Positions 6,807 to 12,974 of a stretch of DNA of 23,212 bases are shown here, one piece after another (positions within the stretch are counted from its first letter, which is position 1; each line of letters begins with the position of its first letter). The DNA comes from a bacterium. GTDB lineage: Bacteria > Patescibacteriota > Saccharimonadia > Saccharimonadales > UBA4665. The position numbers were made by a program, and so were the translations under genes. The stretch lies in contig JAJZWH010000005.1 in NCBI GenBank assembly GCA_021846765.1, positions 1 through 23,212 of the forward strand, in the 5' to 3' direction. Below the pieces are notes generated by a model that was not told the DNA's origin, ran no database searches, and was given only the letters and a program-made list of their open reading frames with translations.

Positions 6807-7643
6807 CTAACTAAAGGAAAGAGATTTTAAAATTAATAAAATTGGATCTTTAAAACTGGCATTATTCCATTGACTAATGGATATAGTTAATGGTTGACGA
6901 GTAGTTAATGGACAAGCGCTACTAGCACAGCTATAAAAGCTAAAATAAATCAGCGGATTAATTTGGTTAATATTACTTGCTGGAATCTGTTGATCTTTTT
7001 GGTAGCCATAATTACCACTGACATATATACCATTTAGACCCCCGACTACAGTAGTAGAAGGATATTGAACAAAGCTAATATAGGTGTCCGCAGCTTGAAC
7101 TGCAGTAGGTTTAGTATAAGCTAATTTTTGAGAATTCAAAACAGCTACAGAAGTAGCAGTAAATCCAGACGGCAAAAGATTAGGCTGTGATATGGTCAAA
7201 ACAATTTGTCCAAGTTCAGTTTTCCCAGTATCGGCAATCAAATTCATCACTGGAGAAGTTACTAGTAGTGGAGCGCTACCGCTGTCAACCACATTCCAAC
7301 TAGTTGGATAGCTAAAAGTTAAACCGTAGGCCACCGAAGTATGGCTAGATGAAGGTATAACCGGTAGATTTTGGGTAGATACCACTTTTTTGGGTTTTAT
7401 GACTATCTTTTTGCTAGCAACAATCTTTTTAGGAGGAGTCTTATGACTACTGCTATACAGCCAAGCTCCTCCACCAATAATAACAACCACTATTAATATA
7501 ACTACCCCGACCCACCACTTAGATTTTTTAACTTTTTTGGGCGGAATGTAATGATCAGGAGGCGATGGTTGTGAAAAATCATCTCGTGGCGAAGGTGGCA
7601 GATTGTTTATTTGTTGATTAGCGCGGAACCTGTTTGGATCCAT
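6807..7643 (-). CDS. single-pass membrane protein with PsbP-like outer domain
   Basis: 278 residues. A Pro/Asn-rich cytoplasmic tail (1-42, ending KKVKKSK) is followed by a membrane helix at 43-64 and a Lys/Pro-rich linker (about 68-92, with KKIV repeats). The outer domain (about 103-278) opens with VAYGLTFSYPTSWNVVDSG, the 'F-x-Y-P-x-x-W' entry seen in PsbP-like and related lipoprotein domains. Two cysteines (YSCASSACP) could form a small disulfide loop. The same layout and the same Y-P-S/T-S-W motif are found in the plus-strand protein at 12975-14213, so the two are likely paralogues. A promoter places the transcription start almost at the ATG. Likely exposed on the cell surface; role unknown. 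Confidence 0.8.
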   Translation of the reverse strand: MDPNRFRANQQINNLPPSPRDDFSQPSPPDHYIPPKKVKKSKWWVGVVILIVVVIIGGGAWLYSSSHKTPPKKIVASKKIVIKPKKVVSTQNLPVIPSSSHTSVAYGLTFSYPTSWNVVDSGSAPLLVTSPVMNLIADTGKTELGQIVLTISQPNLLPSGFTATSVAVLNSQKLAYTKPTAVQAADTYISFVQYPSTTVVGGLNGIYVSGNYGYQKDQQIPASNINQINPLIYFSFYSCASSACPLTTRQPLTISISQWNNASFKDPILLILKSLSFS

Positions 7644-7649
7644 AGTTTT

Positions 7650-7677
7650 ATTTTAGCCCATTTTCAACCATAAACAA
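7650..7677 (-). promoter_or_regulatory. leaderless-type promoter of the PsbP-like protein gene
   Basis: On the minus strand TTGTTT (7672-7677), a 16-base spacer and TAAAAT (7650-7655) are followed by only 6 bases before the ATG, so the mRNA would begin at or next to the start codon. No Shine-Dalgarno is present. Confidence 0.6.
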
Positions 7678-7693
7678 TTCTTTATTCCTATTC

Positions 7694-8998
7694 TTAGGGA
7701 GCTAAACGATTAATATCCCGAGGAAATAAAATCGCTTCTTTAATATTAGCTAAACCAAGAGTTTTCTCGACTAATCTATCAATACCAAAACCGCAACCAC
7801 CATGAGGTGGTAAACCGTGCTTGAAAGCTTCCAGATAAAATTTAAAACTCTGGTCTTGAGGATCAATGCCAGCATTTTTCATTTGCTCAATTAAGACGTC
7901 ATAGTGATGTTCACGTTGAGGCACAGTTGCTAGTTCAAGTCCCCTAAATAGTAAATCGGCGCTAAGAGCATAATCATTATCTTTAGCCATATGATAAAAC
8001 TTCATCTTAGGTTTAGGTAAATCGGTAGCGAAAACAGCTTCGCTTTGATCATGTTCTTTAGCATATTCACAGATAAAACGTTCCTCTTCTGGAGTTAAGT
8101 CAATTTCCTGACTCATGTCTATTTGATTTGCTTCCTGATAAAGTTTATGTATCTGTTGGATAGAATAACGTGGCAAATCTGGTTTGAGGATCAATGGCGG
8201 TGCCTTGAGGTCATTGAGTAGCTGTTCGTGTTCTTGCCATAGCTTTGTTAATACTTGGAAAAGCATAGTTTCGATCATTTGCAAAACTTGATCATGATTC
8301 TCAATAAAAGCCATCTCAATATCTAACATGGTAACCTCTGAAACATGTCGAGTAGTAGCGCTTGGTTCGGCACGAAAAGCCGGACCTATTTCAAATACTC
8401 GTTCAAAAACTCCGATCATGACTTGCTTATACAACTGTGGACTTTGAGCTAAACTTGCTGGTTTGCCAAAATAATCAAATCGAAACACTTCCGCACCGCC
8501 TTCGGCAGCATTGCCAACAATTTTGGGAGTTTGGATTTCGATAAAGTCTTGCTCGTACAAAAATTGACGAATTAGTCTTAATAATTCAGAACGGATTAAG
8601 AAAACTTTAGCTTCAGTAATATTTCTTAAACCAATAGCTCTATGTTCAAATAAAGTATCTAAATTATCTGGTTTATGGCTCAGTGGTTTATCGATTTCAA
8701 TTGGTGGTTCGTAAACAACCGGAACAATAATTTCTAAATTAACATCATGGAGTTCAATTCCTCCAGGAGCTCGTTGTTCTTTGACCACCAAGCCCCTTAG
8801 AGATAAAACCGTACCTATTTGTAAACCTTTTAGTTTATCTACTTGTTCTTTATCTTTAATAACGGCCTGAACAATGCCCTTCCTGTCTCTTAAATTAATA
8901 AATGTTAATCCACCTAATAGGCGTTTTTTATGTAGCCACCCTTCAATAAATACCGACTGATTAATATGATCGTTTAACTGATTGCTCAATAATCTCAT
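7694..8998 (-). CDS. aspS: aspartyl-tRNA synthetase, archaeal-type, probably non-discriminating
   Basis: Class II enzyme that charges tRNA-Asp with aspartate. At 434 residues it is the short archaeal/eukaryal form, without the GAD insertion of standard bacterial AspRS (about 590 residues). The N-terminal OB-fold anticodon domain starts near residue 16 (GWLHKKRLLGG). Class II motif 2 appears as FEIGPAFRAE and motif 3 as GCGFGIDRLVEKTLGL, and the chain ends FPRDINRLAP. Aligned by eye to the Thermococcus enzyme, residues that enforce discrimination there (Trp26, Lys85) are His23 and Pro78 here. These are the substitutions reported for AspRS forms that also charge tRNA-Asn. A good Shine-Dalgarno (AGGAGAA) lies inside the upstream gene, whose TAA directly abuts this ATG. 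Confidence 0.93.
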   Translation of the reverse strand: MRLLSNQLNDHINQSVFIEGWLHKKRLLGGLTFINLRDRKGIVQAVIKDKEQVDKLKGLQIGTVLSLRGLVVKEQRAPGGIELHDVNLEIIVPVVYEPPIEIDKPLSHKPDNLDTLFEHRAIGLRNITEAKVFLIRSELLRLIRQFLYEQDFIEIQTPKIVGNAAEGGAEVFRFDYFGKPASLAQSPQLYKQVMIGVFERVFEIGPAFRAEPSATTRHVSEVTMLDIEMAFIENHDQVLQMIETMLFQVLTKLWQEHEQLLNDLKAPPLILKPDLPRYSIQQIHKLYQEANQIDMSQEIDLTPEEERFICEYAKEHDQSEAVFATDLPKPKMKFYHMAKDNDYALSADLLFRGLELATVPQREHHYDVLIEQMKNAGIDPQDQSFKFYLEAFKHGLPPHGGCGFGIDRLVEKTLGLANIKEAILFPRDINRLAP

Positions 8999-10003
8999 TT
9001 AATTCTCCTGGCTGATATTTTTAATAACTAGCTGATTGTCATTTTCTGCTAAATCTTTGAACTTAGTTGACTTCAAACTATCCCTACTAAACAAAAAACC
9101 CAAACTATCACTCAGGCTAATTGTGCCAATTAGCTCTTTGTCTTGATTAGTCACGGCTAATAAGCAGCAGCTATGCAAAGCGAAAGTTGTTAGGGCTTTT
9201 TCCATAGAATCATTGGCATTAATAAATATTATCGAATTATGGATAAAATCCCTAACTTTACCTTGAGTAGATAAGCCAACATCTTGTTTATTTAATACAC
9301 CTATTAAGCGATGGCTAGATTTACTACTAGACACTAAAAAACAAATCTGAGTGGATCGATATAGCTCATCAAGCAGCTTCGGACCGATTAAATCATCACC
9401 GTTCAAGAGCAACAAATCGGCTAAAGGAATAGTGTGCTCTTTGACTTTAACTTTATTTATGATTAACATCCGCTCCAACCGCTGGATATCCTTAGGATCA
9501 ATCCGATTATCTGATTGGGTTAATTGACGAGCCAATAAATACCTTAAATCATCGACTTCATAAATACCACTATGAGCAATCGGATAATAACCAGCCCTAT
9601 CCTCAGCTTTTTTGACTATTGGATAAATTAAGTTTATTGCTTCAGAAACAATTGGAATCATGCTTAAGGCAAAAATCTTACTAAAATTGGACGGTGGCCT
9701 ATTGGGTAGCCAAGAAAAAACTAACCATAGCCAAAGAATAACTAAAATAATTGCCAACCAAAATGGTGCAAACTGATTAAATAAAACAATCGATAAGGCG
9801 CTAAAAACAACTAATAAAAACCATAAAAATCCCCGCACTATAGCGCCGTGAGCAATTAAGGGATAAACCTTTTGTGCAAAATTATCTCCATTAATAGCTT
9901 TTCTTTTGAGTTCGTATTTGGGTATCGAAAAATATACATTACGTAATAAAATAACCCCCACAGTAACTATTAAACAGATAAGGCCTATTATAAAATTAAC
10001 CAT
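8999..10003 (-). CDS. CNNM/CorC-like membrane protein with CBS domains
   Basis: 334 residues. The N-terminal half has hydrophobic segments at about 1-20, 57-77 and 80-100, and probably a further one near 110-130. It also carries YELKRKAINGDNFAQKVYPL, which resembles the DUF21 loop of CNNM/HlyC/CorC proteins. The C-terminal half (about 195-320) has two CBS-like repeats (LVSSSKSSHRLIGVLNKQD and LAVTNQDKELIGTISLSD). Family members are linked to Mg2+/Co2+ transport or its sensing, with adenine nucleotides bound by the CBS pair. The transporter-corin C-domain is absent or very short. The stop is immediately followed by the aspS ATG (TAAATG), so the two are probably translationally coupled. Assignment to the family is good, ion specificity is unknown. 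Confidence 0.75.
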   Translation of the reverse strand: MVNFIIGLICLIVTVGVILLRNVYFSIPKYELKRKAINGDNFAQKVYPLIAHGAIVRGFLWFLLVVFSALSIVLFNQFAPFWLAIILVILWLWLVFSWLPNRPPSNFSKIFALSMIPIVSEAINLIYPIVKKAEDRAGYYPIAHSGIYEVDDLRYLLARQLTQSDNRIDPKDIQRLERMLIINKVKVKEHTIPLADLLLLNGDDLIGPKLLDELYRSTQICFLVSSSKSSHRLIGVLNKQDVGLSTQGKVRDFIHNSIIFINANDSMEKALTTFALHSCCLLAVTNQDKELIGTISLSDSLGFLFSRDSLKSTKFKDLAENDNQLVIKNISQEN

Positions 10004-10013
10004 GACTAAATAA

Positions 10014-10022
10014 ATCTTAACA
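10014..10022 (-). promoter_or_regulatory. extended -10 box before the CBS protein and aspS unit
   Basis: Minus strand TGTTAAGAT ends 10 bases before the ATG at 10001-10003. No Shine-Dalgarno is visible, so a leader of only about 3-4 bases is predicted. Confidence 0.45.
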
Positions 10023-10227
10023 TTAATTATTAGACTAAGCAGAAAGTAAAAAGTTTAATTTTTATTAATCTTCTTGAAACTGGGTATAGTATTGTTTTCA
10101 TTAAACTTACCTATCTAGCAGAGATAAAATAAGTAATTAGTTATAGCATGTAGCTATAAAATTTGAGCCTTGCTATACCAAATATCTAGATAAATTAACC
10201 AAAGCTTAAAAATTTCCACTCTAATAA

Positions 10228-10320
10228 TTAATAATGTATAAACTGCTGCCAGCTAGGTCGCTGGACTTTAACTTCTACAGTCTGTTCCTGGTTATTATTG
10301 TTTTTAATTTTAATCGACAT
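10228..10320 (-). CDS. candidate small ORF, 30 aa
   Basis: An ATG at 10318-10320 opens 30 codons ending in TAA. The peptide begins MSIKIKNNNN and ends SWQQFIHY, with no cysteine and no membrane segment. A clear Shine-Dalgarno (AAGGA) lies about 10 bases before the ATG. About 90 bases further upstream is one of the best promoters of the window (10418-10447). These signals, rather than length, are the reason for calling it. It stands alone between nadD and the CBS protein gene. The lysine- and valine-rich middle (VEVKVQRP) suggests a short strand; function unknown. If it is not translated, the region may instead encode a small RNA. Confidence 0.5.
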   Translation of the reverse strand: MSIKIKNNNNQEQTVEVKVQRPSWQQFIHY

Positions 10321-10405
10321 GTTTGTTTTTCCTTTACTAAATTTAGTGGATTCCTTTCTTTAATCCTTAATTATTTGGTTGGTTGAAGTTTTTGTCTCTT
10401 TTTTT

Positions 10406-10501
10406 AAGAGTTACCAAATTGTATATAAAGCTGAAGTCCTTTGTCAAGGAGTTAATTTGTGTACTCAAAGAGTTAATTCTAATCAACCAGTCTAACTCCT
10501 T
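10406..10501. repeat. four TAACTC-type elements around a promoter
   Basis: On the minus strand TAACTCTT occurs at 10406-10413, TAACTCCTT at 10446-10454 and TAACTCTTT at 10467-10475. An inverted copy (AAGGAGTTA on the minus strand) is at 10493-10501. The two middle copies lie in 14-base near-identical direct repeats (10444-10457 and 10465-10478, one mismatch) spaced 21 bases apart, which is two helical turns. One copy overlaps the -35 box and one the predicted transcription start. This is the geometry of a cooperative operator. Confidence 0.5.
10418..10447 (-). promoter_or_regulatory. strong sigma70-type promoter of the 30-aa ORF
   Basis: Consensus TTGACA (10442-10447) and TACAAT (10418-10423) are separated by 18 bases on the minus strand. 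An overlapping TATACA at 10420-10425 would give a 16-base spacer. The only downstream reading frame before the CBS gene is the 30-aa ORF. Confidence 0.7.
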
Positions 10502-10576
10502 AAGGACCAGTATTTAAAGTATCCAAAAACCATCTCGAACAATTAATTTATATTTTAATGCTGTTAGCTTTTTCTG

Positions 10577-11167
10577 TTAAGCCAAAGAAATATATAGCCA
10601 ATTCTGGTTGCTGTAACGACGAACACTAGACAAGATGCCTTCGGTTTCAACTTGATTGCGTAAAGCATGACGAATTTTACTAGAAGAAACGCTTGGCGCA
10701 TAACTATCTATAATATGCTTAGCTTTCGGTTGAATGGGTAATTGATCGATAAGCTTTAATATCCGTGATTCATCTCCTTCTCTTATACCTACCACCAATT
10801 CGCTACCCAACAATAGGTTATTAATCTGTGGCCATTTAGCCATACTATCCAAACTATCCGAACCGACTAAAAAGACTAACTGATCATGCTTAAATCGAGC
10901 CTGCAATTTAGGCAAAGTCTTATTCACATTAAAACTAATTTCAGGGCTTTCAATAATACTTAATTTAGCATGTGGCAAAATTGCCCGTTTAATCATAGCT
11001 ACTCGATGACCAAAATGAGCAACATCTTGCTTATTACATCGGTGTCTTTCTGGCATTAAATAAACAAGGTCAAGTTTAGCTTCTCTTAAGGCCTGAAGAG
11101 CAAAACTAATATGGCCTAAATGGACTGGATTAAAAGTACCACTATAAATACCGATTCTCTTGCTCAT
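10577..11167 (-). CDS. nadD: nicotinate-nucleotide adenylyltransferase
   Basis: It joins nicotinate mononucleotide and ATP to give deamido-NAD in NAD synthesis. From ATG 11165-11167 it has 196 residues, usual for NadD. The nucleotidyltransferase signature GTFNPVHLGH is at about residues 9-18, with MPERHRCNK further on, VFLVGSDSLDSMAKW in the middle and SSSKIRHAL near the C-terminus. A longer frame from 11194 would add nine residues, but the chosen ATG overlaps the upstream stop in an ATGA arrangement and has GAGGT just before it, so coupling to the 58-aa gene is likely. No RsfS-type gene follows, although nadD and rsfS are neighbours in many bacteria. Confidence 0.93.
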   Translation of the reverse strand: MSKRIGIYSGTFNPVHLGHISFALQALREAKLDLVYLMPERHRCNKQDVAHFGHRVAMIKRAILPHAKLSIIESPEISFNVNKTLPKLQARFKHDQLVFLVGSDSLDSMAKWPQINNLLLGSELVVGIREGDESRILKLIDQLPIQPKAKHIIDSYAPSVSSSKIRHALRNQVETEGILSSVRRYSNQNWLYISLA

Positions 11168-11340
11168 ACCTCGATCGGTCCACCTTCGCAACACTTAGTA
11201 GGCATTTTACATTGGAGACATAGATAGTGACCATGCATTGGTTGCAATGGATAAAAACCGCAGTTATCACAGATTAAATAAGGGCTGGGCTTAGCGGGCT
11301 TAGCGCTAGGTTGTTTTATAGCCAAAGGCGGTTTATTCAT
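11164..11340 (-). CDS. small zinc-ribbon protein (58 aa)
   Basis: 58 residues from ATG 11338-11340; a TTG at 11374-11376 would give 70 but lacks a better ribosome site. Residues 1-22 are Pro/Lys-rich. Then come Cys24 and Cys27 (CDNC), Cys41 and Cys44 (CLQC), and a further Cys50-Cys51 pair. Two CxxC knuckles 13 residues apart with a His pair between them (HGH) form a typical zinc-ribbon. Its stop overlaps the nadD start by four bases (ATGA), so the two are translated together. It follows the riboswitch-led unknown gene with a gap of 47 bases, so it may be co-transcribed, although a TACAAT box at 11351-11356 could be its own -10. A nucleic-acid or protein adaptor is plausible; no function is known. 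Confidence 0.72.
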   Translation of the reverse strand: MNKPPLAIKQPSAKPAKPSPYLICDNCGFYPLQPMHGHYLCLQCKMPTKCCEGGPIEV

Positions 11341-11387
11341 AACTTCTATTATTGTACTAGCAAAACAATCAAGCAAGGCTTAAAAAA

Positions 11388-12680
11388 CTAACACGTAACT
11401 ATGGCGTCGCAGCCTTCGTGCTGACATTTATCTATTAATATATGGGGTGGACGCTCATTAACGTGCCCATTAGAACAAATAAAAACAAGTGATCCGTATT
11501 CGTCTTCATCTTCATCTTCACCAACTACGTTGCCCATCAAATTAGTCATCGGGCAAGAGCTAGATTTGGCAGTTTTAATTGCTAGCTTAAGCTCATTATT
11601 AGCTATGGCTATTAAACCCTGGTCCATTGCTAATCTAGCTTCAATTAAATGATTGGCCGCTATCCGACCAAATACCCTAGGATCTATCGAATGATCATCT
11701 AAAGCCATTGCAAGCGTATATCGTTCAGACAGTTGATTAAGTCTTTGAGTTGCTTCAAGGGTAGTTTTAAGACTACCTGCTTCAGCGATTAGTTGTTGGA
11801 TAATCTTTAAGGAAACTCCGAGATATTTATCTTGCTGGAGTAAACATTTATCTCTATAGCTTAAATAGTCTTCTCTTGGTTTATCTAAGCCGAAGAACTT
11901 ATTATTACAAACATCATCATAAAGCTTAACTAAATCAATAACCCCATTAGGGATTAAAAAATTAGGGATTAATAAAGGTTTATCGATAATTTCGGCTGGA
12001 CTTAATCCGCTAATATCCAATCCCGCCAACTGATTATAGATAGCTTCAACAGCTGATTGATCATGCAAGTTGCCTTGGCTGTCTTTGCCGGCCACAAAAG
12101 CCGACTCAATAGCAACACCCTGACCATCCTTAGAGGTAACCTGGATTGCACAACTCATTGTTTCGGTAAAGAAACCACAGTCAGCTAAATTCTCAGCTCG
12201 AGAAAAAACCACTACCGAATAATCTTCCAGGGTATTACGCCGAGCTAATTCTTCTATGCGAAAGGCATTCCTAGCCTCAGCCTCCGTTCTGGCTCTCATG
12301 ATCGGATGATGCTTAGTCTGCGCTAAACTATTAGCTTGAATCGTTAAATAACCCTGACCGTGTTGACTTAAACTACCATCCAAACCAATATCTAGATGGA
12401 CCTTCGGCAGAACAAATCCAGCCTTAATAGTCCGCTCGATCACGTCTGTGGTCACATTAGTTTGAACTAATTGATAAGCCAAGGGATCACCTAAAGCCGC
12501 TTGTTTAATACCGTCATATAAAGAATTAAAAGGCTGATTAATATTTAAATTTACAGTTTCATTCATCGCTAGCGAACCAGCTAGCCAAGCTACCTTAGAT
12601 CGAATAGCAGATTCTGCCTCTAATTCATTAGCTACTAAAGTAGCTGGTCGAATCTCCCTCTCTAGTAACCTTTCCCTCAT
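11388..12680 (-). CDS. unknown protein with Cys/His-rich C-terminus, downstream of a cobalamin-type riboswitch
   Basis: 430 residues, no membrane helix or signal peptide. Residues 1-130 are mixed, 130-150 form a charged helix (RARTEAEARNAFRIEELARR), followed by a compact part with DYSVVVFSRAENL. The second half is largely helical (to about 372) with the pattern of a helical-repeat region. The C-terminus has an acidic run (388-394), then Cys376, Cys402, His406, His413, Cys419, Cys424 and Cys430, likely one zinc site of ribbon type. The start is well supported: GAGGGA lies 9 bases before the ATG at 12678-12680. That site sits in the 3' arm of a terminator hairpin under the putative riboswitch. 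I do not recognise the family. It has no B12-binding DxHxxG motif and no RNR, methionine synthase or transporter motifs. Confidence 0.85.
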   Translation of the reverse strand: MRERLLEREIRPATLVANELEAESAIRSKVAWLAGSLAMNETVNLNINQPFNSLYDGIKQAALGDPLAYQLVQTNVTTDVIERTIKAGFVLPKVHLDIGLDGSLSQHGQGYLTIQANSLAQTKHHPIMRARTEAEARNAFRIEELARRNTLEDYSVVVFSRAENLADCGFFTETMSCAIQVTSKDGQGVAIESAFVAGKDSQGNLHDQSAVEAIYNQLAGLDISGLSPAEIIDKPLLIPNFLIPNGVIDLVKLYDDVCNNKFFGLDKPREDYLSYRDKCLLQQDKYLGVSLKIIQQLIAEAGSLKTTLEATQRLNQLSERYTLAMALDDHSIDPRVFGRIAANHLIEARLAMDQGLIAIANNELKLAIKTAKSSSCPMTNLMGNVVGEDEDEDEYGSLVFICSNGHVNERPPHILIDKCQHEGCDAIVTC

Positions 12681-12682
12681 TT

Positions 12683-12721
12683 AAAAAATCCCTCGCTCGA
12701 AATTGTCTATCGAGAAAGGGA
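12683..12721 (-). terminator. riboswitch expression platform: intrinsic terminator hiding the Shine-Dalgarno
   Basis: On the minus strand TCCCTTTCTCGA (12710-12721) pairs with TCGAGCGAGGGA (12689-12700) across a 9-base loop. Eleven of 12 positions pair, and six T bases (12683-12688) follow. The 3' arm contains the GAGGGA ribosome site, and the ATG comes right after the T-run. A second TCTCTCGA at 12754-12761 resembles the 5' arm and could pair with the same 3' arm, giving an alternative fold. Confidence 0.8.
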
Positions 12722-12764
12722 AAGATGTTGCGATTATCTTTATTGACTCTTGCTCGAGAGACGT

Positions 12765-12893
12765 CTAATTTTACCGTGTCTGGCTTACTAGCATTTTTTC
12801 TCTAGCTTACAGTTGCGGCACAGCTCAGGATTCTCACCTGATTCCGGTTTAAACTAACATTTTAAAAACTTAACTTATACCTACTTGAATTAG
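12765..12893 (-). promoter_or_regulatory. putative cobalamin (B12) riboswitch aptamer
   Basis: The minus strand holds the conserved core of the cobalamin riboswitch in order. GGU is at 12879-12881, then a P3 hairpin (UAAGUUAA at 12870-12877 with UUAGUUUA at 12850-12857). GGAAUCAGGUGAGAAUCC follows at 12828-12845, with a TCAGG/CCTGA stem. The B12-box-like CCGCAACUGUAA is at 12807-12818, and AAGCCAGACACGG at 12774-12786 matches the 3' conserved segment more loosely. CTAATT (12888-12893) can pair with AATTAG (12765-12770) as P1. At about 129 bases it is shorter than the usual full aptamer. Downstream is a terminator platform before an unknown gene. The B12-box and GGUG segments are the strongest evidence; the 3' segment is the weakest. 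Confidence 0.75.
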
Positions 12894-12900
12894 TATACCA
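12892..12900 (-). promoter_or_regulatory. extended -10 box upstream of the riboswitch
   Basis: Minus strand TGGTATACT is a good extended -10. A start 6-7 bases beyond it would fall near 12885, just inside the proposed P1 5' arm. So either P1 is shorter than drawn or a different promoter is used. Confidence 0.4.
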
Positions 12901-12956
12901 CCAACTACTTATCTTTCGGACAGATTCCTAAGTCTATAGGATTCAGATGATGCTTA

Positions 12957-12965
12957 TGCTATTAT
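12957..12965 (+). promoter_or_regulatory. extended -10 box of the plus-strand PsbP-like gene
   Basis: TGCTATTAT ends 9 bases before the ATG at 12975, with no Shine-Dalgarno between, so a near-leaderless transcript is predicted. An imperfect palindrome (GATTCCTA and TAGGATTC, about 12923-12944) lies upstream, between the divergent promoters. Confidence 0.45.
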
Positions 12966-12974
12966 TAGTTCACC

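Noticed and set aside
10143..10195. TATAGC/GCTATA hairpin and TATCTAGATA palindrome as a terminator after the 30-aa ORF
   Set aside because: Stems are only 5-6 bp, AT-rich and without a T-run on the minus strand.
11168..11194. Longer NadD start adding nine residues
   Set aside because: The ATG at 11165-11167 has a GAGGT site, the ATGA overlap and begins right at the conserved nucleotidyltransferase strand.
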